Assembly: GCF_027942865.1 (NCBI RefSeq)
Contig: NC_134529.1
Location: 31,295,730-31,359,729 of the forward strand
Source: Odontesthes bonariensis
Lineage: Eukaryota > Chordata > Actinopteri > Atheriniformes > Atherinopsidae
Reading direction: 5' to 3'
DNA length: 64,000 bases
The notes under the pieces were generated by a model. That model worked only from the letters and a program-made list of their open reading frames with translations, did not search any database and had not been told where the DNA came from. The position numbers and the translations under genes are program-made. Positions 1 through 9,690 of the stretch are shown here, one piece after another. How positions within the stretch are numbered: the first letter of the stretch is position 1; each line of letters opens with the position of its first letter.

Positions 1-1284
1 TCAGGGCTTTGCATGGTTATGTAATTGAATTGATCTGATTAAAGTGGTATGAACTGACTTCCTTATGGTATGCACATTGCAACGGTAAGCATCCTTCTTC
101 CTCCTCCTTTTTTTTGCCTCCTTAGTACCTGGGGTTTTATCAAATAGTAAAAAAAAAAATACATCCTAATTCTAAAATCCTTACAAACTTGTTTTCTAAA
201 TAACTGGTAAAAGTAAATAAAACTAGTAAAAGTAAGTTAATAACATTAGATCAGACAAGGTTTATTAAGGGTCACCACTCCTCTGATAATACTAGACGGC
301 TGTTTTATATCATACATCATCTGAATGGAAATAAAGTGCCCCCTCACCTAATAAATAAACAAATAATGTATTTGTCACTTTTAATATCTAAAGTGATCCA
401 TTTCGTATTTAATTACTTTAACCATAAAAAAACAGTTTGTGATATGTAAAACAGCAACATATTTAATAAATGTAAAAGCCAAGTTTCAAAGTAAAGTTAC
501 TTGAAGCCACTAATTAGATATAACAAAATATTTGGGTGTAGTGCCACAAATCAATAGTGGGCAGTGGGCTTCTTTCCTCAGCATACAGAACAGCTATTAA
601 GACTTAGTGACTGAAAACACACTGTGTTCTCTCAGCTGATAGAAACAGCTCTAAGGCTGGAACATGAAGGCGACACGCCTATCGGTCTGCCATCAGAGCT
701 CAGGCTTGATGGTCAGTAGAGTGTATCTGGTGTGAGTGCTAACACATGTGGTCTCCAGAGACTTCTGTTTAGATCTGAATATTTTCCACCTGACATATGC
801 AGGGCCTGAATACAGAGTACCAAGTGCCACATACAGCATAGTTCCAGAGTCATGTTGCATTAAAGTTATTTTTATGTTTAATCGTTTTAGTGAAAGAGAA
901 AGAAGAGGATTCATGATGCAGACCCGATGCAGCCATTGTGGAGGGCTTGAATCAAGTGCTGGTCATCACTGTTTCAGAAGCATGGCTAAAGATCTAAGTA
1001 GCAATTTATAAAAAAAACAAATGAGATCTGAACACAAGGGTGTGCTGCTCTCTATAAAAATCATTCCGTTTACCAGATAGTTAATAAAAGCAGTCACTTG
1101 GTCAGCAATAAAACAAGTTTTCATCAATGAATTGGATCAGGATTTCATGTGTTATCAAAATTAGAAAAGAAAGATGCAAAATGTTCCTTCTGTAAGGGTT
1201 TCTTTCATTTTTTACCTTCTCAGCTCGTGGTTATTTCAGTATAATTAGTCATTTTATGAATCTTTTAAGGCACTCAAAACAGGT
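1..1284. other. AT-rich intergenic DNA, no gene seen
   Basis: No reading frame here has a recognisable domain, splice context or codon pattern. The two short overlapping frames near 693-1011 lie on opposite strands and look like chance openings. There are A-rich runs near 150 and 1009. I see no RNA gene. Confidence 0.5.
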
Positions 1285-1333
1285 AAAGGGTTAGGTTTGG
1301 AGTATTTACTCAGTGGTCTACCTCCGCTGCTCG
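1285..1333. repeat. fragment matching the left end of the inverted-repeat element at 9004
   Basis: The stretch around GGTTAGGTTTG and TTTACTCAGTGG closely resembles 9004-9050, the left terminal part of the inverted-repeat element described there. It directly abuts an L2 fragment. It is probably a relic terminus; its own partner end is not seen nearby. Confidence 0.45.
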
Positions 1334-1451
1334 ATAAAAGTAGAATGGGAGGCAGAGCCTTCAGTTATCAGGCCCCTCACTGTGGAATAAGCTGCCAGTA
1401 AATGTCCGGGAAGCAGACACCCTTTCCACTTTTAAGACCAGGCTTAAGACT
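1334..1451 (+). mobile_element. L2-type LINE, 3' end of reverse-transcriptase ORF (part 1 of 3)
   Basis: Translation matches the C-terminal end of the L2 ORF that is better preserved at 32746-34224 (residues around SRMGGRAFSYQAP). The match breaks off at 1451, where a tRNA-derived SINE begins, and resumes at 1758. Together with 1758-1952 and 8030-8456 it forms one L2 3' end that was split by later insertions. Confidence 0.8.
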
Positions 1452-1757
1452 TTCCGGTCGTGGCTCAGTGGTTAGAGTTGGTCGTCCAATAACCAGAAGG
1501 TTGGCGGTTCAATTCCCACTCTCGCCACTCAAAAAAGATTGGTGGACCTGACAGCTGGAGGGGTCCACCTCCTTGTCACAGCTGAGGTGCCCTTGAGCAA
1601 GGCACCGTACCCCCCATGCTCCCAGGGCGCTGAACGGCTGCCCACCGTTCCAGGTTGGCATCTGTGTGTGTGTCAACAGGTGCCAACCTGGATGGGTTAA
1701 AAGCGGAGGACAAATTTCGTGTGTATGCATGACCAATAAATCTGATCTTAATCTTAA
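1452..1757 (+). mobile_element. tRNA-derived SINE inserted in L2
   Basis: The head has RNA polymerase III promoter boxes: A-box-like TGGCTCAGTGG at 1461-1471 and B-box-like GGTTCAATTCC at 1506-1516. The tail region ends in an imperfect CTTAAT repeat. The L2 sequence is interrupted here and the short sequence CTTTC occurs on both sides, compatible with a short target duplication. A truncated minus-strand relative lies at 8829-9003. Confidence 0.75.
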
Positions 1758-1952
1758 TCTTTCTGATAAAGCTTATAGTTAGGGATGGCTCAGGTGATCC
1801 TGAAACATCCCATAGTTAAGCTGCTATAGGCCCAGCCTGCTGGGGGGCCTCATCTGTCACACCTTTCCTCACTTTACACTCTTTTTCCCCCGTTTAATTT
1901 CTGAAATGACATTATGTACATGTGACATTATTGTGGTCAGTAACTCGTGTTT
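1758..1952 (+). mobile_element. L2-type LINE 3' untranslated region (part 2 of 3)
   Basis: The sequence follows the 3' untranslated region of the L2 copy at 31787-34225 (the segment containing GGGATGGCTCAGGT, then TAACTCGTGTTTCCCTG). The match stops at the GTTT-repeat tail of the LINE that inserted here and resumes at 8030. Confidence 0.8.
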
Positions 1953-1991
1953 CCCTGTTTGTTTGTTTGTTTGTTTGTTTGTTTGTTTGTT
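1953..1991. repeat. (GTTT)n microsatellite, the tail of the LINE
   Basis: About nine GTTT units sit exactly where the minus-strand LINE ends and the L2 sequence breaks, so I read them as the LINE 3' tail rather than an independent microsatellite. Confidence 0.8.
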
Positions 1992-2160
1992 TATTTGCAC
2001 TTGTAAAAAATGAACATTACACAGATAAAAAAGAAAATAAGACAAGATGTGCAGGAGAGGTCATAAAAAACCCGAATGGGCTTACAAGCGGCCCCCCCTC
2101 CTAACAAATAACAATTACAAAACTATATAAGCTTCGGACATAGGCTTACATCTGTGCTTA

Positions 2161-2190
2161 TACACACACACACACACACCCACACACACA
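2161..2190. repeat. (CA)n microsatellite
   Basis: A short CA run with one interruption, inside the 3' untranslated region of the LINE. Confidence 0.8.
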
Positions 2191-2431
2191 CTCAAATAAA
2201 TGCAGTAAATTATATCTCAGAAACATATGATACCTCAGAATACAATTAAATAGTCCAAAGATATATTTGAATGAAATAAAAATAAAACGAAAAACACAAA
2301 TGAGTTAAAAAATCTATAAACTTTGCTTCAGCCTTCTTTTAAATGCAGATAATGTTGAGCATGTTTCACTTAGATGTTTTAAACCATTCCACAGCACAAC
2401 ACCTTGGTAGATAAATGAAAATTTTACAACA

Positions 2432-2864
2432 TGTCATGCCATGGACTCATGCCATGTGTTTTATGTTTTAGATCATGTTTGGTTTTTAGATAATGTCTTT
2501 AGTTCTTAGTTTAGATCATGTTTTTGGTTCAGGTCTTGATTAGTTTCATTCACGTCACCTGCACTCATTTCCTTCAGCTGCACTCCATCCTTAATCACCC
2601 TCCACAGTATTTAGTTTCCAGGTTTCCTTTCATTTCTTGTGAGATACTTCCCGTCACCCTCCATGCTACGCCACGCCACAGCTAAGTTAAGTTTTTTCCT
2701 ATGACATGCCAAGTGTTTTATTTTGTTATACCTTTTTCCACAGTTCAGGTTTTTCTATCCGGCTCAGCCGCGCTTTCCTTTGACACTTTGTTTTTTTTTA
2801 AATAAATCAAGTTTTCTTTTGAAAATCCGCATCCGTGTCCTCCCTTAAAACCCCCAAACTGACA
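2432..2864 (+). repeat. 5' LTR
   Basis: It is 433 bp, TG...CA-bounded in the usual way, and repeated at 3962-4389. AAATAAATCAAG near 2800 could serve as a polyadenylation signal inside the LTR (AATAAA), as expected. Confidence 0.9.
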
Positions 2865-2880
2865 GAAGAATCTCACCACC

Positions 2881-3321
2881 ATGGACGCGGCGGATTACGC
2901 AGCCTTTTGGGAGCTGGTTGGGGACTTCTGGTGCCGCTCAGGGCCGAGCAGCACCTCCTGGGAAAAGCTGAACTCTGCAAATGAAGTTTTGGACTTCTTC
3001 TCTCAGCAGCAGGTACTCCAGCACATGCCAGGGGCGTCGGCTATTTGGGAGGAGGTCAGGACTGTGCAGCGCACTGCCTCGCTGGAGGTTTTCGGCTTGG
3101 AGCCAGAAGAGGTAGCTGCGCTGTACAGCTCCTCCTCCTCCTTACCTGCACCGCAGCCCCAGGACCCAGCCGTCCCAGAGCTGGCCCCGGCCCCAGCCGT
3201 CCCAGAGCTGGCCCCGTCACAGAGGCCGCGGGGCCCGAGCTCGCCACAGAGGCCGATCAGCCCACAGCCTCAGATCAGCCCACAGCCACAGATCAGGCCA
3301 CAGATCAGCCCACAGCCATAG
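2881..3321 (+). CDS. orphan ORF of the short LTR element
   Basis: This 146-residue frame opens 17 bases after the 5' LTR with a good start context (CACCACCATGG). Residues 1-85 are acidic and aromatic with probable helices (FWELVGDFW, WEKLNSANEV, SIWEE-like segments); residues 86-146 are Ser/Pro/Gln-rich with PQPQ repeats. I do not recognise a family. A gag-like or RNA-packaging role would be inference from position alone. After residue 146 the same Pro-rich composition continues in other frames (3045-3926), so small indels have probably broken a longer tail. The plus-strand GC content is far above the surrounding LINE. Confidence 0.55.
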   Translation: MDAADYAAFWELVGDFWCRSGPSSTSWEKLNSANEVLDFFSQQQVLQHMPGASAIWEEVRTVQRTASLEVFGLEPEEVAALYSSSSSLPAPQPQDPAVPELAPAPAVPELAPSQRPRGPSSPQRPISPQPQISPQPQIRPQISPQP

Positions 3322-3800
3322 CCACAGAGCAGCCCACAGCCATAGCCACAGAGCAGCCCACAGCCATAGCCACAGAGCAGCCCACAGCCATAGATTTAGA
3401 GCAGGCCACAGATCAGCCCACAGACATAGCCACAGCCACAGAGCAGCCCACGGACTCCTGCTTTCAAGCCCCTCCCTCCCACCCCCAGATATTGGGGATG
3501 TCTGGGATCCATCCCTTAAGGGGGGTGCTCCCCCCTCGCCGTCGGAGGTCTGGGGGCCCACCAGACCACCGCCTCCTGTTGCCACATCGACAGATGTCTG
3601 GCCGCCTGCCAGACCACCGCCTCCTGCTGCCACGTCGTCGGGGGTCTGGGTGCCCCGCAGACCACCGTTTCCTGCCACGCCATGGGAAGTCTGGGCGTCC
3701 GCCAGATCACCGTCTCCTGCCACGCCATGGGAAGTCTGGGCGTCCGCCAGATCACCGTCTCCTGCCGCGCCGTCGGGTCTGGGCGTCCGCCGGACCACCG
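3300..3800 (+). repeat. internal tandem repeats of the LTR element
   Basis: Near 3300-3410 there are about four units of 24 bp built on GAGCAGCCCACAGCCATA. Near 3671-3760 there are two near-perfect 45-bp units (CCTGCCACGCCATGG start), with more diverged relatives upstream. In one frame they encode Pro/Ser-rich repeats, in another His/Arg-rich repeats. Confidence 0.7.
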
Positions 3801-3961
3801 TCTCCTGCCGCCCGAGGCCGGTGCCCTTGCCGCGTGCCTGGTCGGCCGCTGCAGCCATGCCACCGGGGTTATGGTTCCCCGTCTGACCGGCTTCGAGCCC
3901 CTCCCTCCCACCCTCAGACTTTTTAGGGGCGTCTGGGATCCGCCCCTTGAGGGGGGGGCTC

Positions 3962-4389
3962 TGTCATGCCATGGACTCATGCCATGTGTTTTATGTTTTA
4001 GATCATGTTTGGTTTTTAGATAATGTCTTTAGTTCTTAGTTTAGATCATGTTTTTGGTTCAGGTCTTGATTAGTTTCATTCACGTCACCTGCACTCATTT
4101 CCTTCAGCTGCACTCCATCCTTAATCACCCTCCACAGTATTTAGTTTCCAGGTTTCCTTTCATTTCTTGTGAGATTCTTCCCGTCACCCTCCATGCTACG
4201 CCACGCCACAGCTAAGTTAAGTTTTTTCCTATGACATGCCAAGTGTTTTATTTTGTCATACCTTTTTCCACAGTTCAGGTTTTTCTATCCGGCTCAGCCG
4301 CGCTTTCCTTTGACACTTTGTTTTTTGTTAAATAAATCAAGTTTTCTTTTGAAAATCCGTGTCCTCCCTCAAACCCAACCTTTCTGACA
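3962..4389 (+). repeat. 3' LTR
   Basis: It is 428 bp and matches the 5' LTR apart from a few substitutions and a small deletion near the end. It is preceded by a purine tract (GAGGGGGGGG) and followed by the CAACA target duplication. Confidence 0.9.
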
Positions 4390-6729
4390 CAACAGCAGTT
4401 CTACAGAAGGGGATATGCAAATCATTCCTCCTTCTTGTGGAATAAGAATTAAACTCATATAATAATTATGAAAATCCTTGGGTAAAGAAAATGGAAAACA
4501 TATGACTTTGTACATCAAGATTCCTGTTTGATACTTATTCACATCATAGATTGTTAGTATTTGTAATTTTTGAGGTGTGGATGGAGCTAAATATAGAGAG
4601 TTAGTGGCAATTCTTACAAAGGATTTTTGGAGTCTATGAATTGGTTGTAAGTAAGAAGGATAAGTGCTAGCCCAGATTAAATTGCAATAAGAGATATTTG
4701 AGGATAAATTAAGCTGTAGTATAAGGTTAATAAAGTACTTATTTTTAAATAGGGTTTAACCTTTTTTATGATACTTAAGGATTTTGAGACCTTCTTGCAC
4801 ACATATTCACAATGATTCTTAAAACAAAGTTTCTCATCAATATTGACACCTAAAAACTTTGCTGATGAAACATTGGAAAGTAAGTTATTAATATAAATTT
4901 TAATTTTTTTCTGGATTGTAATTCTTGTTCTTAAAGATGATGAAACTAGATTTTTTTACATTAAGTGATTTATTTAACTGAAACCACTGAGCAAATTGAA
5001 TGAGCCCAGAATTTGCCTTATCAATAAGTGAGTCAATATTACTGTCAGTAGCAAAGAGAATGGTGTCATCAGCAAATAAGATAGGTGACAAAATACTCGA
5101 CACTTTTGGTAAATCATTAATGTATATCAAAAACAACAACGGACCAAAAATTAACCCTTGTGAAACTCCACATTTCAGAACATCCCGCTGTGACAGTTCA
5201 TCATTAAAAATGACATATTGCTCTCTGTTGTGTAAATAATTTTCAACCCATTGCAGAACCTTATTTTTAAAACCATAACAAGACATTTTTGATAATAAAA
5301 TTTTATAATTCACAGTGTCAGAAGCTTTTGATAAGTCTAAGAAAATTCCTGGAGCGTATTCATTTTTCTCGAAAGCAGTTGAAATCTTTTCTCTAAGATG
5401 CAAGAGAGCCATATGTGTAGAACAATTCTTTCTAAAACCATATTGGTGCTCATACAAAATATTATTGGCATCCAGCTTCAAAATTCTAGCATATACCAAC
5501 TTCTCAAGTATCTTAGAAAAGCAAGGGAGAATTTATATAGGGCGATAATTCGAAAATACAGATGGATCATCGGCTTTAAACAGTGGAATGACCTTGGCAA
5601 GTTTTAAATCTTGTGGAATAATACCAGATTCAAGTGATAAAGAAAAAATAAATGTTAAAGGAACAATAATTGCGGGTGCAACTTTTTTAATCAGATAGGC
5701 TGTAATTTCGTCATGGCCAGCAGAGGAGTTTTTAAGATTCTTAATGATTTCAAGTATTTCTGAAGGCTTTATTGGTTCAAAATTGTTTAAGGAAGGATAA
5801 CCTTCATTTATAAAGTTAGAAGGAGAATCATGAACATTTTCAATATGCTTTGCAAGACGTGGACCCACATTTATGTAGAAATTATTAAATTTATTAGCAA
5901 TTTGTGTAGGCTCTGTTATCATTAATGTACCATCCTGAAATGTAGCCTGGGATGGAGTAGAGGAGTTTTTCTTGTTGAGTAATTCTTTTAAAATATCCCA
6001 TGTAGATTTTGAATTATTTGATGATTGGGTAAATAAATCACTATAGTAATTACGTTTAGCGTTTCTAATAAGGTGATTGTATTTATTCCTATAATTTTTG
6101 TATGTAGCGCAATTTAGAGGACTAGGGCTTTGCAAATACCTTTTATATAACTTGTTTTTCTTTAAAGTAGATTTCCTAAGTTCTACAGTGAACCATGGTT
6201 TGTTAAGGTGTGCAGAGTTTCCTTTGCCTTTAGAAATAAGAGGAAAACATTTATCAAAAACAGAATAAAATTTTGCATAAAAATTATTATAAGCCATATT
6301 CACATCAGAAACTTCATACACTGTTTCCCAGGACATCTTTGCTAATATACTTGAGAAGTTGTTAATGTTATTTTCATTGAAATTTCTAAAACAAGTTCTC
6401 TTTGATTTCTTTGTAAGCTGTTTGTTGAGTATAGAAGAAAACTGAAAAACAGGAAGATGATCAGAAATATCTGTATAAAGGATACCAGATTTTATGTCAT
6501 CAGTCAAAGCATTAGTAAAAAATATTGTCTATCAGTGTAGAGGATTGGCTAGTTATTCTTGTGGGCTTGCAGATAAGGGGATAAAAATAATTTGAAGACA
6601 ATATATTTATAAGGTCATCTATGTGCTGTTTGTTCTTGTCTAAAACATTAACATTGAAGTCACCTAATAAATAGCACAGTTCACCCTCTTTATCAACAAG
6701 TTCCAAGACATCTAGAAGACATTCATTAA

Positions 6730-6960
6730 AGGAACAGTTCACCCGGTGAGTTGACCTTTTCTTTAAAATTAACATTATTATTGTTTTAAGGACATTGAAC
6801 AGAGTGCCCAATGGAACCCTGTCTGTAGCAGCAGGATGGACCAGCGAAAACAGCCAAAATGGATAGAAATGAGCTATTGTTGTGAAAATGGTCTCCATTT
6901 CTTATTCTTGATAAACAAGCTGGAACTGGGACTCAAGGTCTTAAATAGTGAACTGTTCCT
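6730..6960. mobile_element. TTAA-flanked MITE in the LINE endonuclease
   Basis: It is 231 bp, with inverted ends AGGAACAGTTCAC and GTGAACTGTTCCT, bordered by TTAA at 6726-6729 and 6961-6964. The LINE coding sequence reads straight across once the insert and one TTAA are removed (NNF then NEC). It has no coding capacity. TTAA targets are known for piggyBac and Kolobok elements; the AGG start is unlike the CCY start typical of piggyBac. Confidence 0.85.
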
Positions 6961-7683
6961 TTAAAGTTGTTGATATCTGTATTAGGAGGACGATATATAC
7001 ATCCTACAATCAATTTTCTTTTCTCAGATTTCACCTCAAGAAAAACATATTCAGTATTACACCCATGAAACTTCATTTCAAAGTCAGATCTCTGTTTGAA
7101 TTCATGATCCTTTTGAACATAGAGAGAGACTCCTCCACCTCTACTTCCTCTATAATGGTGAATGGCTGTGTAACCATCGAATTTAAATAGTGAATGGATT
7201 TCATCATTAAGCCAAGTTTCGGTCAATGCAATTATAGAGAAAATGTGGTTCAGTGATGAAAGATAATGGAAAAATGGATCATAGTTTTTTGGGAGACTTC
7301 TTATGTTCAAATGGAGAGAAGAAAAGGTTTTGGACTCTTTACAAGATGCAGTGAAAGAGTTAAACTGGTCTTCAGAAAAATAACTACATGTAGAAGGATC
7401 ATAAATATTAGACTGTTTCCTGTCATATTTGTTAGCATTTGTTGGTGCATATTCTGATGAAAAGAATAAATCAGGATTAAAGCAGGTATTAAAGACCTTG
7501 TCATTCTGTGGCTCAAAGGGATGAAAAACCAAGTTGTTATTGTTTGTTAAATTTGGATGGCCACTACCAGAACAAAGATTAATACACAATTTCATTTGCT
7601 TTTTCCTCGGTGAACACAGCGCATGTTCTGCCATAAGATAAACAGCAAACTGATGACATGGTCATGAGTGCCTGGGCAACAGT

Positions 7684-8028
7684 TTAATGTTCATCCTCCA
7701 CATTTGAACCAATGTGCCGCTCTCTCGTTGGACGCTCGCTCATGGGTCGCACTATGAGTCTATCATAATTCAGATAGGCCCATTCCCCCCTTGCTCTTGC
7801 AGCTCTCATCTCAGGTAGCAGTTCTTTTCGCTTTTGACGCACAGTCTCTGAATAGTCTTTGTTGATGTAGATATGTGAGCCTTTCAGTTTCTTTGCTTTT
7901 GAAAGTATGAGCTGTTTGTCTTTGTGTCTGAAGAGTTTGACTGTTATGGGTCTTGATCTTTTATCACCACTCTTCAACAGCTTCCCCAGACGGTGTGCAC
8001 GTTCAATTTCGATGTGCTTTTGGTCAAT
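7684..8028 (-). pseudogene. LINE ORF1 fragment (RRM/C-terminal domain)
   Basis: About 115 residues end in a stop just upstream of ORF2. The segment IEIERAHRLGK followed by RPITVKLFRHKDK and ELLPEMRAARARGE is the pattern of the C-terminal RNA-binding part of LINE ORF1 proteins. The N-terminal part is missing because the element is 5'-truncated at about 8029, where L2 sequence resumes. Confidence 0.75.
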
Positions 8029-8029
8029 A

Positions 8030-8456
8030 GGTTCAACAGGTATCCTTTGAACAGTGCCGCCAACCCCCCCCCTCTCTTTTCTGTCTTCTCAAACCCCAGC
8101 TGGTGGAGGCGGATGGCCACCCTTCCTGAGTCTGGTTCTGCCAGAGGTTTCTTCCTGTTCAAAGGGAGTCGTTTCTCTCCACAGTCGCATCGTGCACGCT
8201 TAGGACGGATGATTGGATCAGAGAGAAGTTTCAGTGTAATTTGTTGGTTTCCTTAGCTAGGAAAATGTTTTTGAATTGGCTCTATATGAATGAATTGGAT
8301 TATTGTGAAAATAATTCTGATTACAATTAACTGAATTCCAATTGGCTTGAATTGGACTATACTATTTAAGTGCCTTGAGATGATATTTGTTGTAATTTGG
8401 CACTATATGAATTAAACTGAATTGAATTGAATTGAATTGAATTGAATTGAATTGAT
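8030..8456 (+). mobile_element. L2-type LINE 3' tail (part 3 of 3)
   Basis: It resumes at TTCAACAGGTATCCTTTGAA, exactly where 1758-1952 stopped, and runs through the conserved segment containing CCAGCTGGTGGAGGCGG to a tail of about nine AATTG units (8409-8453). Similar tails at 27289, 31787, 39095 and 40065 show this family is common in this genome. Confidence 0.85.
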
Positions 8457-8828
8457 AGCTGCCGTGGAGTTTGGTGTAGAGACCAGGGGGTGCACACTCG
8501 ACTCTGGCTGGTAATGCTGCGTGTATTAACTCTTTAGAAGTGACTCAGGAGGCCGTGGGAACACTTCATATAGTTTGCAATGTGTTTGCATGTTGGTGCA
8601 ATGGAACCAGGGTCCTTGTTTATGCATGTTATGTGCTGCAAGGGGGGGATTTATGTATTTCGGCGGGGTAGGCTTAGGGTTCTGGTCCTGTGACCTTAGG
8701 TTTAGGGTAAGTGGAGGGGAAGGTTAAAAAAAGAAAAGTATGGTGGTCTAATTTAGGGTGAAAAAGGGTTTTTTTTTGGAATAATTATTCAAATCAATTT
8801 TTCAAATCGTAGTATGGATGGGGGGACT
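8457..8828. other. no gene; relic related to 9060-9440
   Basis: It contains TTATGTGCTGCAAGGGGG and a GGTTCTGGTCCTGTGACCTTAG-like stretch that recur in diverged form at 9085-9105, 9230-9250 and 9375-9400. It is probably an older copy or partial duplication of the inverted-repeat element that follows. No coding frame. Confidence 0.5.
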
Positions 8829-9003
8829 TAGATTAAGATCAGATTTATTGTCATGCATACATGCAAACACACAAAATTTTGTCTTCTGCTTTTAACCCAT
8901 CCAGGTTGGCACCTGTTGACACACTCGTGCACAGGGTCATGCACTCATAGAAACAGATGCCATACACTGGAGCGGTGGGCAGCCATTCACAGCACCTGGG
9001 GAA
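8829..9003 (-). mobile_element. truncated tRNA-type SINE, same family as 1452-1757
   Basis: The reverse complement matches the 3' half of the SINE at 1452-1757 (CAACAGGTGCCAACCTGG, then the CATGAC...ATAAATCTGATCTTAATC end). The tRNA-like head is missing. It abuts the inverted-repeat element at 9004. Confidence 0.75.
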
Positions 9004-9609
9004 GGTTAGGTTTGTGAGTTTTTACTCAGTGGCTCCCCTCCTACATGACTAATTAGCCGCCATAGACACAGGGTCCATATATATGTATGCTATGTGCTGC
9101 AGGGGGAGATGAAGTTGAAAGATTGTACGGCGAGGGCTTTACAAAGTTAATTTTTGGGAAAGATTATTGACATGACATTGACATGGAGAACAAACGACTC
9201 TAACCACAGCCACGGCCGCCCAGGATTAGGGCTATGGTCCTGTGACCTTAAGTTTAGGATGGGTGGCAGGGGAAGGTGTATATATATCGAGAAGTGGGCA
9301 GTTGTAAATGGAGTGGGAAATAACTTAATTTTTATAAAAATTCATTTTCAGGGTGGGAGTGGGGACTTAAGGTTAGGGTCGTGGACCTGTGACTTCAGGG
9401 TAAGGGTAAATAAGAATTGGATTGGGTTGGAAGAATCATCTAAAGAATAGTTGTAAATTTAGGGTTAACCCACAGCCTCCTGAGTTACTTCAAAACCATG
9501 CAGCAATGCAGCAATTACCAGCCAGATCACAAGTTGTAGCGTACAAACCAAACTCCATGGCGGATTACATGTTCCGTAGGTTTGTGAGTAAAAACTCACA
9601 AACCTAACC
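9004..9609. mobile_element. 606-bp element with perfect 21-bp terminal inverted repeats
   Basis: GGTTAGGTTTGTGAGTTTTT at 9004-9023 is repeated in inverted form ending at 9609, perfect over 21 bp. A second copy of TAGGTTTGTGAGT sits at 9577-9589 next to the right end, so the right terminus forms a tight hairpin. The interior carries diverged AGGGT...CCTGTGAC repeats. No transposase frame. No target duplication is obvious. Confidence 0.6.
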
Positions 9610-9690
9610 ACCAGGGAAATGTTTGCCATAGAAACACAATGACTTCAGAAACTGCATTTTTGCATCGCCTTTTTACTTAGCAAGGTTTTA

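Larger units (their letters stand above)
2432..4389 (+). mobile_element. short LTR retroelement, complete and non-autonomous
   Basis: Two near-identical direct repeats (2432-2864 and 3962-4389) start TGTCATGCC and end CTGACA, and enclose only about 1.1 kb. The flanks are CAACA on both sides (2427-2431 and 4390-4394), a 5-bp target duplication. A purine-rich tract with a run of G precedes the 3' LTR. There is no protease, reverse transcriptase or integrase, so it must borrow them. I do not see a canonical TGG-starting primer site after the 5' LTR. The sense strand is inferred from the purine tract and from the ORF at 2881. The LTRs differ at few sites, so it is relatively young within the nest. 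Confidence 0.9.
2314..7634 (-). pseudogene. LINE ORF2 (endonuclease and reverse transcriptase), broken
   Basis: ORF2 of a non-LTR retrotransposon: an apurinic-type endonuclease that nicks target DNA and a reverse transcriptase that copies the RNA. Endonuclease motifs are visible near 7180-6990 (LNIRSL, ALTETW, GCIYRPPNTD) and after the MITE (LLGDFNVN, near 6660). Reverse-transcriptase motifs follow: NYRPI near 5540, QYGFR near 5440, FADDTILF near 5060. The C-terminal end is at 2431-2314 beyond the LTR insert (LWNGLK, then FKRRLKQSL and stop). Breaks: the MITE at 6730-6960, a one-base shift in a T run near 6510, a stop just after NYRPI at about 5534, the 2-kb LTR insert, and further stops between 4400 and 4900. 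It is dead. Confidence 0.9.
1953..8029 (-). mobile_element. jockey/I-type non-LTR retrotransposon, 5'-truncated, carrying two nested inserts
   Basis: On the minus strand this reads partial ORF1, then ORF2 (endonuclease plus reverse transcriptase), then a 3' untranslated region and an AAAC-repeat tail (GTTT on the plus strand, 1953-1991). Both ends abut the same L2 3' end, so it inserted into that L2. Removing the LTR element at 2432-4389 and the MITE at 6730-6960 leaves about 3.9 kb. The clade is inferred from overall ORF2 style; a phylogeny would be needed to fix it. Confidence 0.85.

Noticed and set aside
736-1011. 91-aa plus-strand frame as a gene
   Set aside because: No domain, no splice signals, and an equally long frame on the other strand overlaps it.
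1461-1516. Functional tRNA gene
   Set aside because: The A- and B-box-like motifs are spaced as in a tRNA, but no cloverleaf with a proper acceptor stem can be formed, and the downstream body is that of a SINE.
1922-2104. Frame starting in the GTTT repeat
   Set aside because: It is a translation of the LINE tail microsatellite (repeats of FVCL) and LINE 3' UTR.
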